Shown here: positions 1-9,097 of the stretch, piece by piece
Layout: every line of letters begins with the position of its first letter
Position numbering within the stretch: position 1 is the stretch's first letter
NCBI RefSeq assembly: GCF_021699055.1
Contig: NZ_SSXC01000040.1
Location: 1 to 64,000 of the forward strand
DNA: 64,000 nucleotides
From: Blastococcus sp. MG754426
GTDB lineage: Bacteria > Actinomycetota > Actinomycetes > Mycobacteriales > Geodermatophilaceae
Direction of reading: 5' to 3'
Position numbers and translations under genes: made by a program
Notes under the pieces: model-generated
What the model saw: only the letters and a program-made list of their open reading frames with translations
The model's database searches: none
Told to the model about the DNA's origin: nothing

Positions 1-2
1 TT

Positions 3-104
3 CCTGCTTGGCTACACGCCTACAACCACCACCGGCCCCACACCGGCATCGGCGGCCACCCACCCATCAGCCGCTTGACCAACCTCCCCGGTCAGTACAC
101 CTAG
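3..104 (+). mobile_element. 3' end of an IS481-type transposase (partial, enters from the left edge)
   Basis: The third forward frame from base 3 is open and ends at TAG 102-104. It reads a short C-terminal peptide containing WLHAYNHHRPHTGIGGHPP followed by ISRLTNLPGQYT. The Y-N-x-H-R-P-H-x-x-x-G-G-x-P-P-x-S-R pattern is the usual C-terminus of IS481-family (rve/DDE) transposases. The catalytic D, D and E residues would lie upstream, outside the window. Its stop overlaps the minus-strand stop of the next gene (101-103), and no terminal inverted repeat is recognisable just after it. The right end of the element therefore seems to be lost or to lie within that neighbour. Identification rests on one conserved C-terminal motif. 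Confidence 0.7.
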
Positions 105-1222
105 CTCGAGGGCAGGTGGCGCGCCGCGCCCGCGAGCGCGCGCAGGGTGAGCCGGCCGTCGGCCAGCCCGAGCCGCACCACGTCGTCGAACACCTGCTGC
201 CGCGCGCCCGCCGAGCGCAGCACCGCCTCCATGAGCGCCGGCCGGCGGCTGAGCCGGGACGCCGCCGCGGTGTGCCGCAGGTGCCCGCCCAGCCGGCGCC
301 CCAGCGCCCGCCGGTAGGCCGCCCCGGCTCCCGCGCCCGCACCGGCGGCCGCGCCGGCCAGCGCGCCGGACAGCACCGCGTAGAAGATGCCCTCCCCGGT
401 GAGCGGGTTGACCAGCGCCGCCGCGTCCCCGGCCAGCAGCACCCGGCCGTCGGGCTGCCGCGGCCGCCCGGTGCTCAGCGGCAGCCGGTGCGCGCGCAGG
501 CCGTCGGGCGCGACGCCGGGCAGCAGCCGGCGCAGCCCCTCCTCCAGGCCCGCCCGGCTGGCCCCGCCGGACACCAGCTCGCCGTAGCCCACGTTCGCCC
601 GCCCGTCGCCGAGCGGGAAGGACCACGCGTAGGCCGGCCAGCGCTGCTCGGTCGTGACGAGGACCTGCACCCCGGCCTGGCCCGGCAGCTCGGGGGCGTA
701 ACCGCGCAGTGCCACGGCCAGCTCCGTCGGCGCGTTGCGCCGCACCTCCAGGGCCCGGCGGACCACCGACTCCGCGCCGTCGGCCCCGATCAGCACCCCG
801 GCGGTGACGGACCCGTCCACCTCCACGCCGTCCGGGTGCACCCGCACCTGCCGCACCTGGTGCCGGCGCAGCACCGCCCCGGCGTCCCGGGCGGCCGTGA
901 CGAGCCGGACGTCGAGGACCACCCGCGGGACGACGTGCGAGGGGCGTTCGGTGTCCCGCTCGACGGTGGTCCCGCGCGGCGAGGTCAGCCGCAGCCGGGG
1001 GACGGCGGGGAAGCCGGCGGTGAGGGCGGCCGCGTCCACCCCCAGCGCGGCGAGCACGTCCAGCGCCTCGGCGGCGATGCCGTCCCCGCACACCTTGTCG
1101 CGGGGGAAGTCCGCGCGGTCGAGCACCAGGACGCGGGCGGCGGGATCGGCCCGCCGGGCGGCCAGGGCGGCAGCGGCGCCGGCCGGCCCCCCGCCGACGA
1201 CGACGACGTCCCAGTGCTCCAC
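101..1222 (-). CDS. geranylgeranyl reductase family FAD-dependent oxidoreductase
   Basis: This is a 373-aa flavoprotein with a GTG start. The N-terminus carries an FAD/NAD Rossmann motif (VVVVGGGPAG, residues 6-15). It is followed near residue 40 by PRDKVCGDGI, a signature of the geranylgeranyl reductase/halogenase-like group. A second FAD motif, LLAGDAAALVNPLTGEGI, lies around residues 264-281. Such enzymes saturate double bonds of isoprenoid chains. With menB about 2.7 kb away, reduction of the menaquinone side chain (a MenJ-like role) is a reasonable inference but is not shown by the sequence. The start is supported by a TANNNT box 7 nt upstream. The gene ends against an IS481 remnant, so its last codons could have been altered by the insertion. 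Confidence 0.85.
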   Translation of the reverse strand: MEHWDVVVVGGGPAGAAAALAARRADPAARVLVLDRADFPRDKVCGDGIAAEALDVLAALGVDAAALTAGFPAVPRLRLTSPRGTTVERDTERPSHVVPRVVLDVRLVTAARDAGAVLRRHQVRQVRVHPDGVEVDGSVTAGVLIGADGAESVVRRALEVRRNAPTELAVALRGYAPELPGQAGVQVLVTTEQRWPAYAWSFPLGDGRANVGYGELVSGGASRAGLEEGLRRLLPGVAPDGLRAHRLPLSTGRPRQPDGRVLLAGDAAALVNPLTGEGIFYAVLSGALAGAAAGAGAGAGAAYRRALGRRLGGHLRHTAAASRLSRRPALMEAVLRSAGARQQVFDDVVRLGLADGRLTLRALAGAARHLPSS

Positions 1223-1229
1223 CCGGCCG

Positions 1230-1235
1230 ACGCTA
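1230..1235 (-). promoter_or_regulatory. -10 box of a probable leaderless transcript
   Basis: Read on the minus strand this is TAGCGT, 7 nt before the GTG start of the geranylgeranyl reductase gene. A TANNNT hexamer at this distance fits transcription starting at the start codon. Confidence 0.5.
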
Positions 1236-1250
1236 GGGGAGGCCCCGGGG

Positions 1251-2186
1251 TCAGCGCGCGACCGGGCGGGGGACGCCGTCCCAGTTCTGCGCGAGCAGCC
1301 GCCGCCAGCTGTCCAGGTCGTGGTCGGCGGGCTCGGTGGTGGCGACGAAGTCCAGCAGCACGTCGCAGAAGCGGTCGGGCTCGTCGAGGTGCGGCCAGTG
1401 GCCGGCGTCCTCGAAGACCTCGACCCGGGCCGAGGGCACCGCGGTGCGCACCGTCTCGGCGTGCTGGGCCGGGACGATCGGGTCGCGGCCGCCCCAGATG
1501 ACCAGCATGGGCACCGAGTCGGCCAGGTACAGCCGGTCCAGCGCGGTCACCGCCTGCCCCCGGACGTCCACCACCCCGCGCAGGGTGCGCAGGAACGCCC
1601 GCCGCGCCTCGGCGTCCTGGAGGGCCAGCAGGGCGTCGACGGCCTCGGCGAGGTCGCCGACCCGGCGCCACCCCGCCGCGCGGCCCAGCGCCTCGACCAC
1701 CCGCAGGCCGCCGCGCAGCGGGCCCGAGACCTCGGCGAGCGCGCCGACCACGAGCTCGGCCCCGGGCAGGGTGGCCGCCCGCAGGCCCGCCGAGAGCTCC
1801 GGCCCCAGCCCGCCGCTGCCCACGAGCGCCAGGCGCTGGCAGCGCTCGGGGAACTGGTAGGCGAACTGCAGGGCGATGCCGCCGCCGAGCGAGTGCCCGA
1901 CCACGGTGGCGCGCTCGACGTCGAGCACCGAGAGCAGGTCGCGCATGCCGTTGGCGTAGGCCGCGATGGAGTAGTCGCCCCGCGGCTTGTCCGAGTCGCC
2001 GTGCCCGAGCAGGTCGGGCGCGATGACGGTGTGCTCCTCGGCGAGGCGGTCGATCACCCCGGCCCAGGTCTGGCAGTTGTTCCCGATGCCGTGGAGCAGC
2101 AGCAGCGGCGGGCCCTCGCCGGCGAGGAGGAAGGCCCGCTTGTGCCCGTGGACGATCCGGGACCGGCGGACCAGGCGGGGTGCCAC
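1251..2186 (-). CDS. alpha/beta hydrolase
   Basis: This is a 311-aa alpha/beta-hydrolase-fold protein. In order: an oxyanion-hole segment LLLLHGIGNN near residue 30, the nucleophile elbow GHSLGGG (catalytic Ser) around residue 100, an acid in VIWGGRDPIVP, and a C-terminal histidine in EDAGHWPHLDEP. The complete Ser-Asp-His triad suggests an active esterase, epoxide hydrolase or haloalkane-dehalogenase-like enzyme. The substrate cannot be told. The chosen GTG (2184-2186) is the last good in-frame start before the conserved fold and leaves a 50-nt gap to the LOG-family gene upstream. Upstream codons remain open but look non-coding. It is the third gene of a minus-strand run. Confidence 0.85.
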   Translation of the reverse strand: MAPRLVRRSRIVHGHKRAFLLAGEGPPLLLLHGIGNNCQTWAGVIDRLAEEHTVIAPDLLGHGDSDKPRGDYSIAAYANGMRDLLSVLDVERATVVGHSLGGGIALQFAYQFPERCQRLALVGSGGLGPELSAGLRAATLPGAELVVGALAEVSGPLRGGLRVVEALGRAAGWRRVGDLAEAVDALLALQDAEARRAFLRTLRGVVDVRGQAVTALDRLYLADSVPMLVIWGGRDPIVPAQHAETVRTAVPSARVEVFEDAGHWPHLDEPDRFCDVLLDFVATTEPADHDLDSWRRLLAQNWDGVPRPVAR

Positions 2187-2236
2187 GGGCCCAGTGCACC
2201 ACGGGCGGTGTTGCCTGCGGGTTACGGCTGCCGCGG

Positions 2237-2809
2237 TCAGGCCGACGAGGGCGCCGTCCACTTCCGCGGCGGGTGCACGTAGCCCTCGACGAACCGCAGC
2301 AGGCCGGCGGCGTCGTCCACCACGCCGAGCGCGTCCAGCCGGGCCGCGTCGAGGTAGCCGTCGTCGACCATGCGGCGGAGCTGGGCCAGCAGCGGCTGCC
2401 AGAACCCGTCGACGTCGAGCAGCGCCGCGGGCTTGGCGTGCAGCCCGAGCATCCCCCACGTCCAGGCCTCGAAGAGCTCCTCGAGGGTGCCCGCGGCGCC
2501 GGGGAGTGCGACGAAGGCGTCGGCGAGGTCGGCCATCAGCGCCTTGCGCTCGTGCATGGAGGCGACGACCTCGAGGCGGGGCAGCCCGGGGTGCGCGAGC
2601 TCGTCGTCGACGAGGTGCTGCGGGATGACCCCGACCACCTCGCCGCCGGCGGCGAGGGCGGCGTCGGCGACGACGCCCATCATCCCGACGCGGCCGCCGC
2701 CGTAGACGATGCCCACGCCGGCCCGCGCGAGCCCGGTGGCGAAGGCCGCGACGGCCTCCGCGTGGGCCGGCGGGCCGGCGTGCGACCCGGTGAAGACGGC
2801 GATGCGCAC
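2237..2809 (-). CDS. LOG-family (TIGR00730) Rossmann-fold protein
   Basis: This 190-aa protein belongs to the LOG/lysine-decarboxylase-like family, whose characterised members are cytokinin riboside 5'-monophosphate phosphoribohydrolases. The N-terminal [14 protein letters not shown], the [13 protein letters not shown] segment and the MHERKALM helix all fit. The family motif PGGxGTxxE is present as PGAAGTLEE, with the second glycine replaced by alanine. The catalytic glutamate and the arginine of the MHERK helix are kept. It starts 3 nt after the stop of the MaoC gene, so the two are almost certainly co-transcribed. The physiological substrate in bacteria of this kind is uncertain. Confidence 0.85.
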   Translation of the reverse strand: MRIAVFTGSHAGPPAHAEAVAAFATGLARAGVGIVYGGGRVGMMGVVADAALAAGGEVVGVIPQHLVDDELAHPGLPRLEVVASMHERKALMADLADAFVALPGAAGTLEELFEAWTWGMLGLHAKPAALLDVDGFWQPLLAQLRRMVDDGYLDAARLDALGVVDDAAGLLRFVEGYVHPPRKWTAPSSA

Positions 2810-2812
2810 CGG

Positions 2813-3274
2813 CTACTTGCCGCCGTAGTAGCGGAAGACGGGCTCGGCGATGCAGACCGGCTTGTCCCCGCCCTCCCGCTCGATCACGGCGCCGAGCGTG
2901 ACCTGCAGGCCGCCGGCGACCTCCTCCACCGACCTCAGGGTCGCGGTCAGCCGCACCCGCGAGCCCACGGGCACCGGGGAGGGGAAGCGCACCTTGTTCA
3001 GGCCGTAGTTGACGCCCATCACCGTGTCGGTCACGGCGAGGACCTGCGAGGAGAGCGAGGCCAGCAGCGAGAGCGTGAGGTAGCCGTGCGCGATCGGGCC
3101 GCCGAAGGGGCTCTCCGCCTTGGCGCGCTCCACGTCGACGTGGATCCACTGGTGGTCGCCGGTCGCGTCGGCGAAGAGGTTCACGTGCTCCTGGGTGACC
3201 TCGTACCAGTCGCTGCTGCCGAGCTCGGTGCCGGTCAGCCCCGGCAGCTCGGCCATGGTCGTCGTGGTGCTCAT
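2813..3274 (-). CDS. MaoC-family hotdog (enoyl-CoA hydratase 2-like) protein
   Basis: This is a 153-aa single hotdog-domain protein. The hydratase-2 signature is visible as DATGDHQWIHVD (catalytic Asp and His) followed by FGGPIAHGYLTLSL. Members hydrate trans-2-enoyl-CoA to (R)-3-hydroxyacyl-CoA. The specific pathway is not given by the context. A good ribosome-binding site (GGAGGAG) lies about 8 nt before the ATG on the minus strand. It is the first gene of the minus-strand run continuing into the LOG, hydrolase and geranylgeranyl-reductase genes. A copy of the dispersed palindrome lies in the divergent promoter region upstream. Confidence 0.9.
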   Translation of the reverse strand: MSTTTTMAELPGLTGTELGSSDWYEVTQEHVNLFADATGDHQWIHVDVERAKAESPFGGPIAHGYLTLSLLASLSSQVLAVTDTVMGVNYGLNKVRFPSPVPVGSRVRLTATLRSVEEVAGGLQVTLGAVIEREGGDKPVCIAEPVFRYYGGK

Positions 3275-3334
3275 CGGTGTGCGCTCCTCCGTCGGACGTG
3301 GGTGCCTCCAGGCAACGTAGTCCTGGCGGACGTA

Positions 3335-3365
3335 GCGCTCTGCCCACCCCGGGTGGGCAGAGCGC
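3335..3365. repeat. dispersed palindrome, copy 1
   Basis: A perfect 14-bp inverted repeat, GCGCTCTGCCCACC with its complement, encloses 3 nt. The same core (CTCTGCCC / GGGCAGAG) recurs at 8741-8777, 8980-9016 and 24260-24284. This copy lies between divergent genes. Confidence 0.75.
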
Positions 3366-3454
3366 GAGCTCCGCCGGGCACCCGGTCCCGCGCCGGTCCG
3401 ACCGGCCTCGCGTCACCCGGGCGCGGGCGCGCGGAACCGGGTTCACTGGCCGTC

Positions 3455-3949
3455 GTGCTCACCTCGACCGACGGCTGGACCGCCTGCGACCAGGGGCACC
3501 GCCACTGGGGGCGGGCCGGTGCCGCCGGCCTGCTGATCCACCGCGACGGCCCCGACGGCGTCGAGCTGCTCCTGCAGCACCGGGCCTGGTGGTCCCACCA
3601 CGGGGGCACGTGGGGCACCCCGGGGGGTGCGCTGCACGCGGGGGAGGCCCCGGCCGCCGGCGCCCTGCGGGAGGTGGGCGAGGAGCTGGGGCTCACCGCG
3701 GCCGACGTCGTCCTGGGCGCGCAGTCGGTGGACGACCACGGGGGCTGGGCCTACACGACGGTGCTGGCCCGGCCGGTGCGCCCGTTCGAGGCGGTCGACC
3801 TCCGGCTGGACGGCGAGAGCGACGGCGTGGCGTGGGTGCCGCTGGCCGGGCTGTCCGCGGTGGCGCTGCACCCGGGGCTGGCCGCCTCGCTGGACCGGCT
3901 GCGGCCGCTGCTCGAGGACGGCGCTGCTCCGCCTCCGGCCGCGGGTTAG
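3455..3949 (+). CDS. Nudix hydrolase
   Basis: This is a 164-aa Nudix-fold protein. The full Nudix box, G-x5-E-x7-REVGEELGL, occupies roughly residues 53-75 and retains all metal-binding glutamates. An active pyrophosphohydrolase on a nucleoside-diphosphate-linked substrate is expected. The substrate cannot be deduced. GTG 3455 is chosen because the family fold begins within about 15 residues, although the frame is open much further upstream. Its TAG stop sits inside the -10 box of the following menB gene, 9 nt before the menB ATG. Confidence 0.88.
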   Translation: MLTSTDGWTACDQGHRHWGRAGAAGLLIHRDGPDGVELLLQHRAWWSHHGGTWGTPGGALHAGEAPAAGALREVGEELGLTAADVVLGAQSVDDHGGWAYTTVLARPVRPFEAVDLRLDGESDGVAWVPLAGLSAVALHPGLAASLDRLRPLLEDGAAPPPAAG

Positions 3950-3952
3950 GTT
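3947..3952 (+). promoter_or_regulatory. -10 box of a probable leaderless menB transcript
   Basis: TAGGTT ends 6 nt before the menB ATG. Its first three bases are the stop codon of the upstream Nudix gene. Confidence 0.5.
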
Positions 3953-3958
3953 CGGCGC

Positions 3959-4849
<891 letters not shown>

Positions 4850-4863
4850 ACGAGGAGGACCGC

Positions 4864-5196
4864 ATGATCGTCGAGATCGTCACGGGCGCCGACGAGCGCC
4901 CCGAGGCCCGGGTGGTCGACGTCGAGGACCTGGGCCGCCTGCACCTGGCCCTGGGCGTCGTCACCGACGAGGAGGCGGGCGAGGCGCTGGAGCGGTCCGG
5001 CCTCGGGCGGCTGAGGGACGCGGAGACCGCGTTCCTGGACGTGGCCGCGCTGCGGGCCGCCGCGGAGCCCCGCGCGACGGCCGGGGACTGGAACACGCGG
5101 TGGGACGGGATGATCGCCGGCGCCCGCGCGCACGGCTGGCTGTCCGAGGACGGCGCGCAGCTGCAGGTGCACGTCGAGAGCGCCGCGGGCGCCTGA
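4864..5196 (+). CDS. small hypothetical protein downstream of menB
   Basis: A 110-aa acidic protein with a clear ribosome-binding site (GAGGAGG, 5 nt before the ATG). It has no signal peptide, membrane segment or catalytic motif that I recognise. The middle is rich in Asp, Glu and Ala, and the C-terminal part (DWNTRWDGMIAGARAHGW) looks amphipathic. It begins 14 nt after menB in the same direction, so co-transcription is likely. I assign no function. Confidence 0.7.
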   Translation: MIVEIVTGADERPEARVVDVEDLGRLHLALGVVTDEEAGEALERSGLGRLRDAETAFLDVAALRAAAEPRATAGDWNTRWDGMIAGARAHGWLSEDGAQLQVHVESAAGA

Positions 5197-5331
5197 CCAG
5201 GACCGGAAGGGGTGGCAAGGCCCGTTGCGCAGCAAGTTATCCGCACCTCGGATGATCGAGATCGTTGTGGTGACCCCGTCGGAGGCGCAGGATGTGCCGG
5301 TGCGCAAGACTCGTCGCCCCGAGGTCCGGTC

Positions 5332-5925
5332 GTGAGCGGGACGCCCGGCCGTCCGCTGAGCGCGGAGCTGTCCGAGCAACTGCTCGCCGTGGCCGTGGAC
5401 ATCCTGGCCGACGAGGGCTGGGGCCGGCTCAACAGCGACCGCATCGCCGCGCGCGCCCGCGCGGGCAAGGCCGGCATCTACCGCCGGTGGCCGTCGATGT
5501 CCGCCCTGGCCCGCGCCGCGGTGAGCCGGTTCGACCTCGTGGTGGTGCCCGAGGACGCCGGATCGCTGCGCGCCGACCTGCTGGGCCTGATCAGCGACCG
5601 CTGGACCCGGCCGCTGGACCGGGAGGAGCGCGCCGTCGCCAGCCTCGTCGGGGCGGCCCGGCACGACGAGGAGCTGCGGGCCGGGCTCGACGAGGCGCTC
5701 GTCCAGCCGCTGGCCGCCGCCGTCCAGACCCTGGGCGAGCGCGCCCAGCAGCGCGGCGAGCCGGTGCGGCTGGAGCGGCTGCGGCTGCTCGCCTCGGTGC
5801 TCGAGGCCTTCTGGTGGCAGCGCTACCGGATGGCCGAGCCGCTGACCGCCACCCAGGTCGAGTTCGTCGCCGACGAGGTGCTGCTGCCGCTGCTGCGGCC
5901 GGTCGGCGAGACCGTCGGGGTCTGA
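5332..5925 (+). CDS. TetR/AcrR family transcriptional regulator
   Basis: A 197-aa one-component regulator. The N-terminal helix-turn-helix spans about residues 9-55: LLAVAVDILADEGWGRLNSD, then IAARARAGKAGIYRRWPSMS, a typical TetR recognition helix followed by YRRWPSK-like residues. The C-terminal alpha-helical ligand domain resembles TetR_C_11-type members. GTG 5332 is preferred because the preceding open codons do not look protein-like. It converges with the next TetR gene, 12 bp apart. The regulated genes are unknown. Confidence 0.85.
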   Translation: MSGTPGRPLSAELSEQLLAVAVDILADEGWGRLNSDRIAARARAGKAGIYRRWPSMSALARAAVSRFDLVVVPEDAGSLRADLLGLISDRWTRPLDREERAVASLVGAARHDEELRAGLDEALVQPLAAAVQTLGERAQQRGEPVRLERLRLLASVLEAFWWQRYRMAEPLTATQVEFVADEVLLPLLRPVGETVGV

Positions 5926-5937
5926 GGCGGTCCCGGC

Positions 5938-6639
5938 TCAGCAGGCCAGCCGCGCGGGCGGCTGACCGGCGGCAGCGCGGAGCCGGCGCAGCAGGTGCTC
6001 GGCGCTCTCCGCGAGCCCGTCGAGCACCTGCTCGGTCTGGCGTGCCAGCTCGTCGCCGATCACTGCGGGGTCCACGCCGGAGGTGACCGCCGGGCGCTGC
6101 CGCAGCAGCAGCGCCCGGATCGCCGAGAGCCAGGTGGCGGCGGTGAGCGCCGCCGTCGTGCCCGGGTCCTCCAGCACCAGGCCGTCGTGCGCCGGCTGGG
6201 CCCAGGCCTCGGCCAGGGCCTCGGCGAGCAGCCGCTCGCACTCGCCCACCAGGTGGCGCTCGTGCGCGCGCAGGGACTCCGACCCGGCGACGAGCCGCAC
6301 GTGGTGCCGGTGGTCCGGGTCCTGCAGCGCCTCGATGCGGTCGCGGACGAAGGCGCCCAGGTAGCCGATCAGCGCCGACAGGGGGCACTGCGCCGGGGTC
6401 CGGTGGCGCACCGCGTCGGCGGGGCCGTGCACCCAGGGGGTGCGGCCGTCGAAGAAGAGCTCCTCCTTGGTGGAGAAGTGGTTGAACACCGTCTGGACGG
6501 CGACGTCGGCCGTGCGGGCGACGTCGGCGATGGTGACCGCGTCGTACCCGCGCTCGGCGAACAGCCCGTGGGCCACCGCCCGCACGTGGGCCCGCGTCTG
6601 CGCCTTCTTCCGCGCGCGGCGGTCGGTCTGCTCACTCAC
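5938..6639 (-). CDS. TetR/AcrR family transcriptional regulator
   Basis: This is a 233-aa TetR regulator. The DNA-binding domain is clear (RAHVRAVAHGLFAERGYDAV, then TIADVARTADVAVQTVFNHF, residues 16-55). The C-terminal domain is all-helical and unassigned. It is transcribed away from the zinc alcohol dehydrogenase at 6805, with 165 bp between the starts. Control of its own gene and of that dehydrogenase is therefore the simplest guess. An 8-bp perfect palindrome 18 nt upstream of its start is a candidate operator. Confidence 0.88.
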   Translation of the reverse strand: MSEQTDRRARKKAQTRAHVRAVAHGLFAERGYDAVTIADVARTADVAVQTVFNHFSTKEELFFDGRTPWVHGPADAVRHRTPAQCPLSALIGYLGAFVRDRIEALQDPDHRHHVRLVAGSESLRAHERHLVGECERLLAEALAEAWAQPAHDGLVLEDPGTTAALTAATWLSAIRALLLRQRPAVTSGVDPAVIGDELARQTEQVLDGLAESAEHLLRRLRAAAGQPPARLAC

Positions 6640-6656
6640 GGTGCCAGCTTAGGTAC

Positions 6657-6666
6657 GGAACGTTCT
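6657..6666. promoter_or_regulatory. candidate TetR operator
   Basis: GGAACGTTCT contains the perfect palindrome GAACGTTC (6658-6665), in the divergent region between the TetR gene and the alcohol dehydrogenase. Assignment is by position only. Confidence 0.3.
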
Positions 6667-6804
6667 CCTTGCTCGGACGAGCGACCGGGATGTCCGCGGG
6701 GGTGCGCGCGGCGCGCCCGGGCCCACCAGGCACGATGGCCGCGCGGGTGGACCCGGCCGGAGGCCCGGGCGCCCGGGACGACGACTGCGAGGAGGAACCG
6801 CCCG

Positions 6805-7926
6805 GTGCGGACGAGAGCTGCGGTGCTGCGCGAGGCCGGGACGGAGTACGAGGTCGTCGACCTGGAGGTGCTCGACCCCGGGCCCGGCGAGGTGCTGGTC
6901 GAGATGGCCTACGCCGGCCTGTGCCACTCCGACGAGCACCTGCGGCACGCCAACCCCGGCGGGCGCTACCCGATCGTCGGCGGCCACGAGGGCTCCGGTG
7001 TGGTGCAGGCCGTGGGCGCCGGCGTCACCGGTGTCGCGCCTGGCGACCACGTCGTCACCAGCTTCCTGCCGGCCTGCGGGCACTGCCGGTTCTGCGCGTC
7101 CGGCCGCTCCAACCTGTGCGACAAGGGCGCGACGATCGCCACCGGCCAGCTGCCCACCGGCACCTTCCCCTACCGCCTCGACGGCGAGCCGCTGGGCGGG
7201 TTCTGCATGATCGGCGCCTTCGCGCGGCACACGCTGCTCAGCGAGTTCTCCTGCGTGAGGATCGACCCTTGGCTGCCGCTGGACACCGCCGCGCTGGTCG
7301 CCTGCAGCGTGCCCACGGGGTGGGGGTCGGCGGTCTACTCCGGTGGTGTCCGGCCCGGGGACACGGTGGTCGTCGTCGGCCTCGGCGGGGTGGGCGTGAA
7401 CGCGGTGCAGGGCGCGGTGCACGCCGGCGCCATGCACGTCATCGGCGTCGACCCGGTGGCGATGAAGCGGGAGTTCGCCGAGTCGCTGGGGGCCACCCGC
7501 ACGGTCGCCGACGCGGGTGAGGCGGTGGCGCTGGCCCGCGAGCTCTCCCGCGGCACCGGCGCCGACGTCGTCGTCGTGACGGTGGGGAAGATGACCGGTG
7601 AGGTCTTCAAGGCGGCCTCGGCCTGCCTGGGCAAGGGCGGCACCCTGGTGCTGACCGCGCTCGCCGACCGGCCCGAGGAGGGGCGGGCGACGCTGAACGG
7701 GCAGATCACCACGGTGTTCGAGCACCGCGTGCAGGGCTCGATGTTCGGCTCGTGCAACCCGTTCACCGACATCCCGCGGCTGCTCCGGCTGCACGAGGAG
7801 GGGCGGCTGGAGCTCGACCGGCTGATCACCCGTCGCTACGCGCTCGACGAGGTGAACCAGGGGTACCGCGACCAGGCCGCCGGCGAGACCGTGCGGGGGC
7901 TCCTGGAGCACGCCCCCGGCGATTAG
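6805..7926 (+). CDS. zinc-dependent alcohol dehydrogenase, NDMA-dependent type
   Basis: A 373-aa medium-chain dehydrogenase. Catalytic zinc ligands are seen in GLCHSDEHL and GGHEGSGVV. The structural zinc loop CGHCRFCASGRSNLC has four cysteines. The nucleotide-binding motif is VVVVGLGGVGVNAVQGAVHAG. The sequence pattern (RAAVLREAG start, FCMIGAFARHTLLSE, VQGSMFGSCNPFTDIPRL) fits the actinobacterial Rxyl_3153/NDMA-dependent family, in which NAD(P) is tightly bound and reoxidised by a partner, often linked to the mycofactocin redox system. No mycofactocin genes are in the window. The start is a GTG with GAGGAGGAA about 8 nt upstream. A divergent TetR regulator adjoins it. Confidence 0.9.
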   Translation: MRTRAAVLREAGTEYEVVDLEVLDPGPGEVLVEMAYAGLCHSDEHLRHANPGGRYPIVGGHEGSGVVQAVGAGVTGVAPGDHVVTSFLPACGHCRFCASGRSNLCDKGATIATGQLPTGTFPYRLDGEPLGGFCMIGAFARHTLLSEFSCVRIDPWLPLDTAALVACSVPTGWGSAVYSGGVRPGDTVVVVGLGGVGVNAVQGAVHAGAMHVIGVDPVAMKREFAESLGATRTVADAGEAVALARELSRGTGADVVVVTVGKMTGEVFKAASACLGKGGTLVLTALADRPEEGRATLNGQITTVFEHRVQGSMFGSCNPFTDIPRLLRLHEEGRLELDRLITRRYALDEVNQGYRDQAAGETVRGLLEHAPGD

Positions 7927-7964
7927 TGCACTAACCGCCGGGTCGGCTGGGCACTCGTCGGCGC

Positions 7965-8642
7965 ATGAGTGAGCCCCGCATCGCCGTCCTCGACGTCGAC
8001 GGCACCCTCGTCGACACCAACTACCAGCACGCCCTCGCCTGGTACCGGGCCTTCCGGTCGCTGGGCGAGACGTTCCCGGTCTGGCGGATCCACCGGCTGA
8101 TCGGCATGGGCGGTGACCGGTTGCCGGCCGCGCTCGGCGGGGACGACGTCGAGGCGCGCATCGGTGAGCAGGCGCGCGACCGCTGGGTGGAGGAGTTCGA
8201 CCGGGTCATCGACGAGGTGGCGCCGCTGCCCGGGGCGCGGGACCTGCTCAGCGCCTTCGGTGAGCGCGGGCACCGGGTGGTGCTGGCCAGCTCGGGCAAG
8301 GCCAAGCACGTGGACCACTTCCTCGACCTGCTGGACGCCCGGGACCTCGCGGAGGCGTGGACGACCAGCGAGGACGTCGAGTCCAGCAAGCCGGCGCCCG
8401 ACCTGCTGCAGGTGGCGCTGCGGAAGCTGGGGGAGCCGGTGGACGCGGCCAGCGTCGTCGTGGGCGACTCGGTGTTCGACGTCGAGGCGGCGGCGAACGC
8501 CGGGATGCCCGCGCTGGTGGTGCGCTCCGGCGGGTTCGGCGATGACGAACTGCGCGGGACAGGCGCCGTCGACGTCTTCGACACCCCGGGCGACCTCGCC
8601 GCGGCGCTGGACCGGCTGGACCTCTCCGCCGAACGCGCCTGA
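7965..8642 (+). CDS. HAD family hydrolase (phosphatase/phosphoglucomutase-like)
   Basis: A 225-aa haloacid-dehalogenase superfamily protein. Motif I is VLDVDGTLVDTN (residues 8-19, nucleophile Asp), motif II is VVLASSGK, motif III is the lysine in SSKPAPD, and motif IV is VVGDSVFDVEAA. A helical cap sits between motifs I and II, as in phosphoglycolate-phosphatase and beta-phosphoglucomutase relatives. All catalytic residues are present. The substrate is not predictable. It is transcribed in the same direction as the dehydrogenase 38 nt upstream. Confidence 0.88.
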   Translation: MSEPRIAVLDVDGTLVDTNYQHALAWYRAFRSLGETFPVWRIHRLIGMGGDRLPAALGGDDVEARIGEQARDRWVEEFDRVIDEVAPLPGARDLLSAFGERGHRVVLASSGKAKHVDHFLDLLDARDLAEAWTTSEDVESSKPAPDLLQVALRKLGEPVDAASVVVGDSVFDVEAAANAGMPALVVRSGGFGDDELRGTGAVDVFDTPGDLAAALDRLDLSAERA

Positions 8643-8733
8643 CCCCCGCCGACCCGGCCTGACCTCGCCGACCTGGCCTGACCACTCGGCGGGACCGACG
8701 CCCAGCGCTCGTCGCCGAGGGCAGGAGGGTTCC

Positions 8734-8874
8734 GGCGGGAGTAGCGCTCTGCCCCGCGGGTGTGGGCAGAGCGCTACTGGGTCGGGGTGGGGTCTCGGAG
8801 CCGGAGCCGGACCCGGGCTCGAACGGGCGGGCTAGGCCGCGGGGGTCGTGCCCCGCCCGAGCCGGCGCAGCGCC
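8734..8874. repeat. local duplication, left copy
   Basis: Block 8734-8790 matches 8973-9029. Block 8799-8874 matches 9065-9140 at 75 of 76 positions. The left copy includes, on the minus strand, a displaced duplicate of the last 13 codons and stop of the neighbouring glycerophosphodiesterase gene. Confidence 0.8.
8741..8777. repeat. dispersed palindrome, copy 2
   Basis: A perfect 14-bp stem, GTAGCGCTCTGCCC with its complement, around a 9-nt loop. Confidence 0.75.
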
Positions 8875-8979
8875 GCGTGGCCCGACCGCCCGAGCCCGCC
8901 GCCGTCCCGCGCCTCCGCACCTCCCGTCGGCGAGGTGGGGCGGGGGACGCCGCCGAGGGCAGGTGGGTGTTCGGCGGGA

Positions 8980-9016
8980 GTAGCCCTCTGCCCCGCGGGT
9001 GTGGGCAGAGCGCTAC
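8980..9016. repeat. dispersed palindrome, copy 3
   Basis: Same palindrome as copy 2, with one mismatch in the stem (left arm GTAGCCCTCTGCCC). Confidence 0.7.
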
Positions 9017-9029
9017 TGGGCCGGGGCGG

Positions 9030-9061
<32 letters not shown>

Positions 9062-9097
9062 CGCAGCCGGAGCCGGACCCGGGCTCGAACGGGCGGG

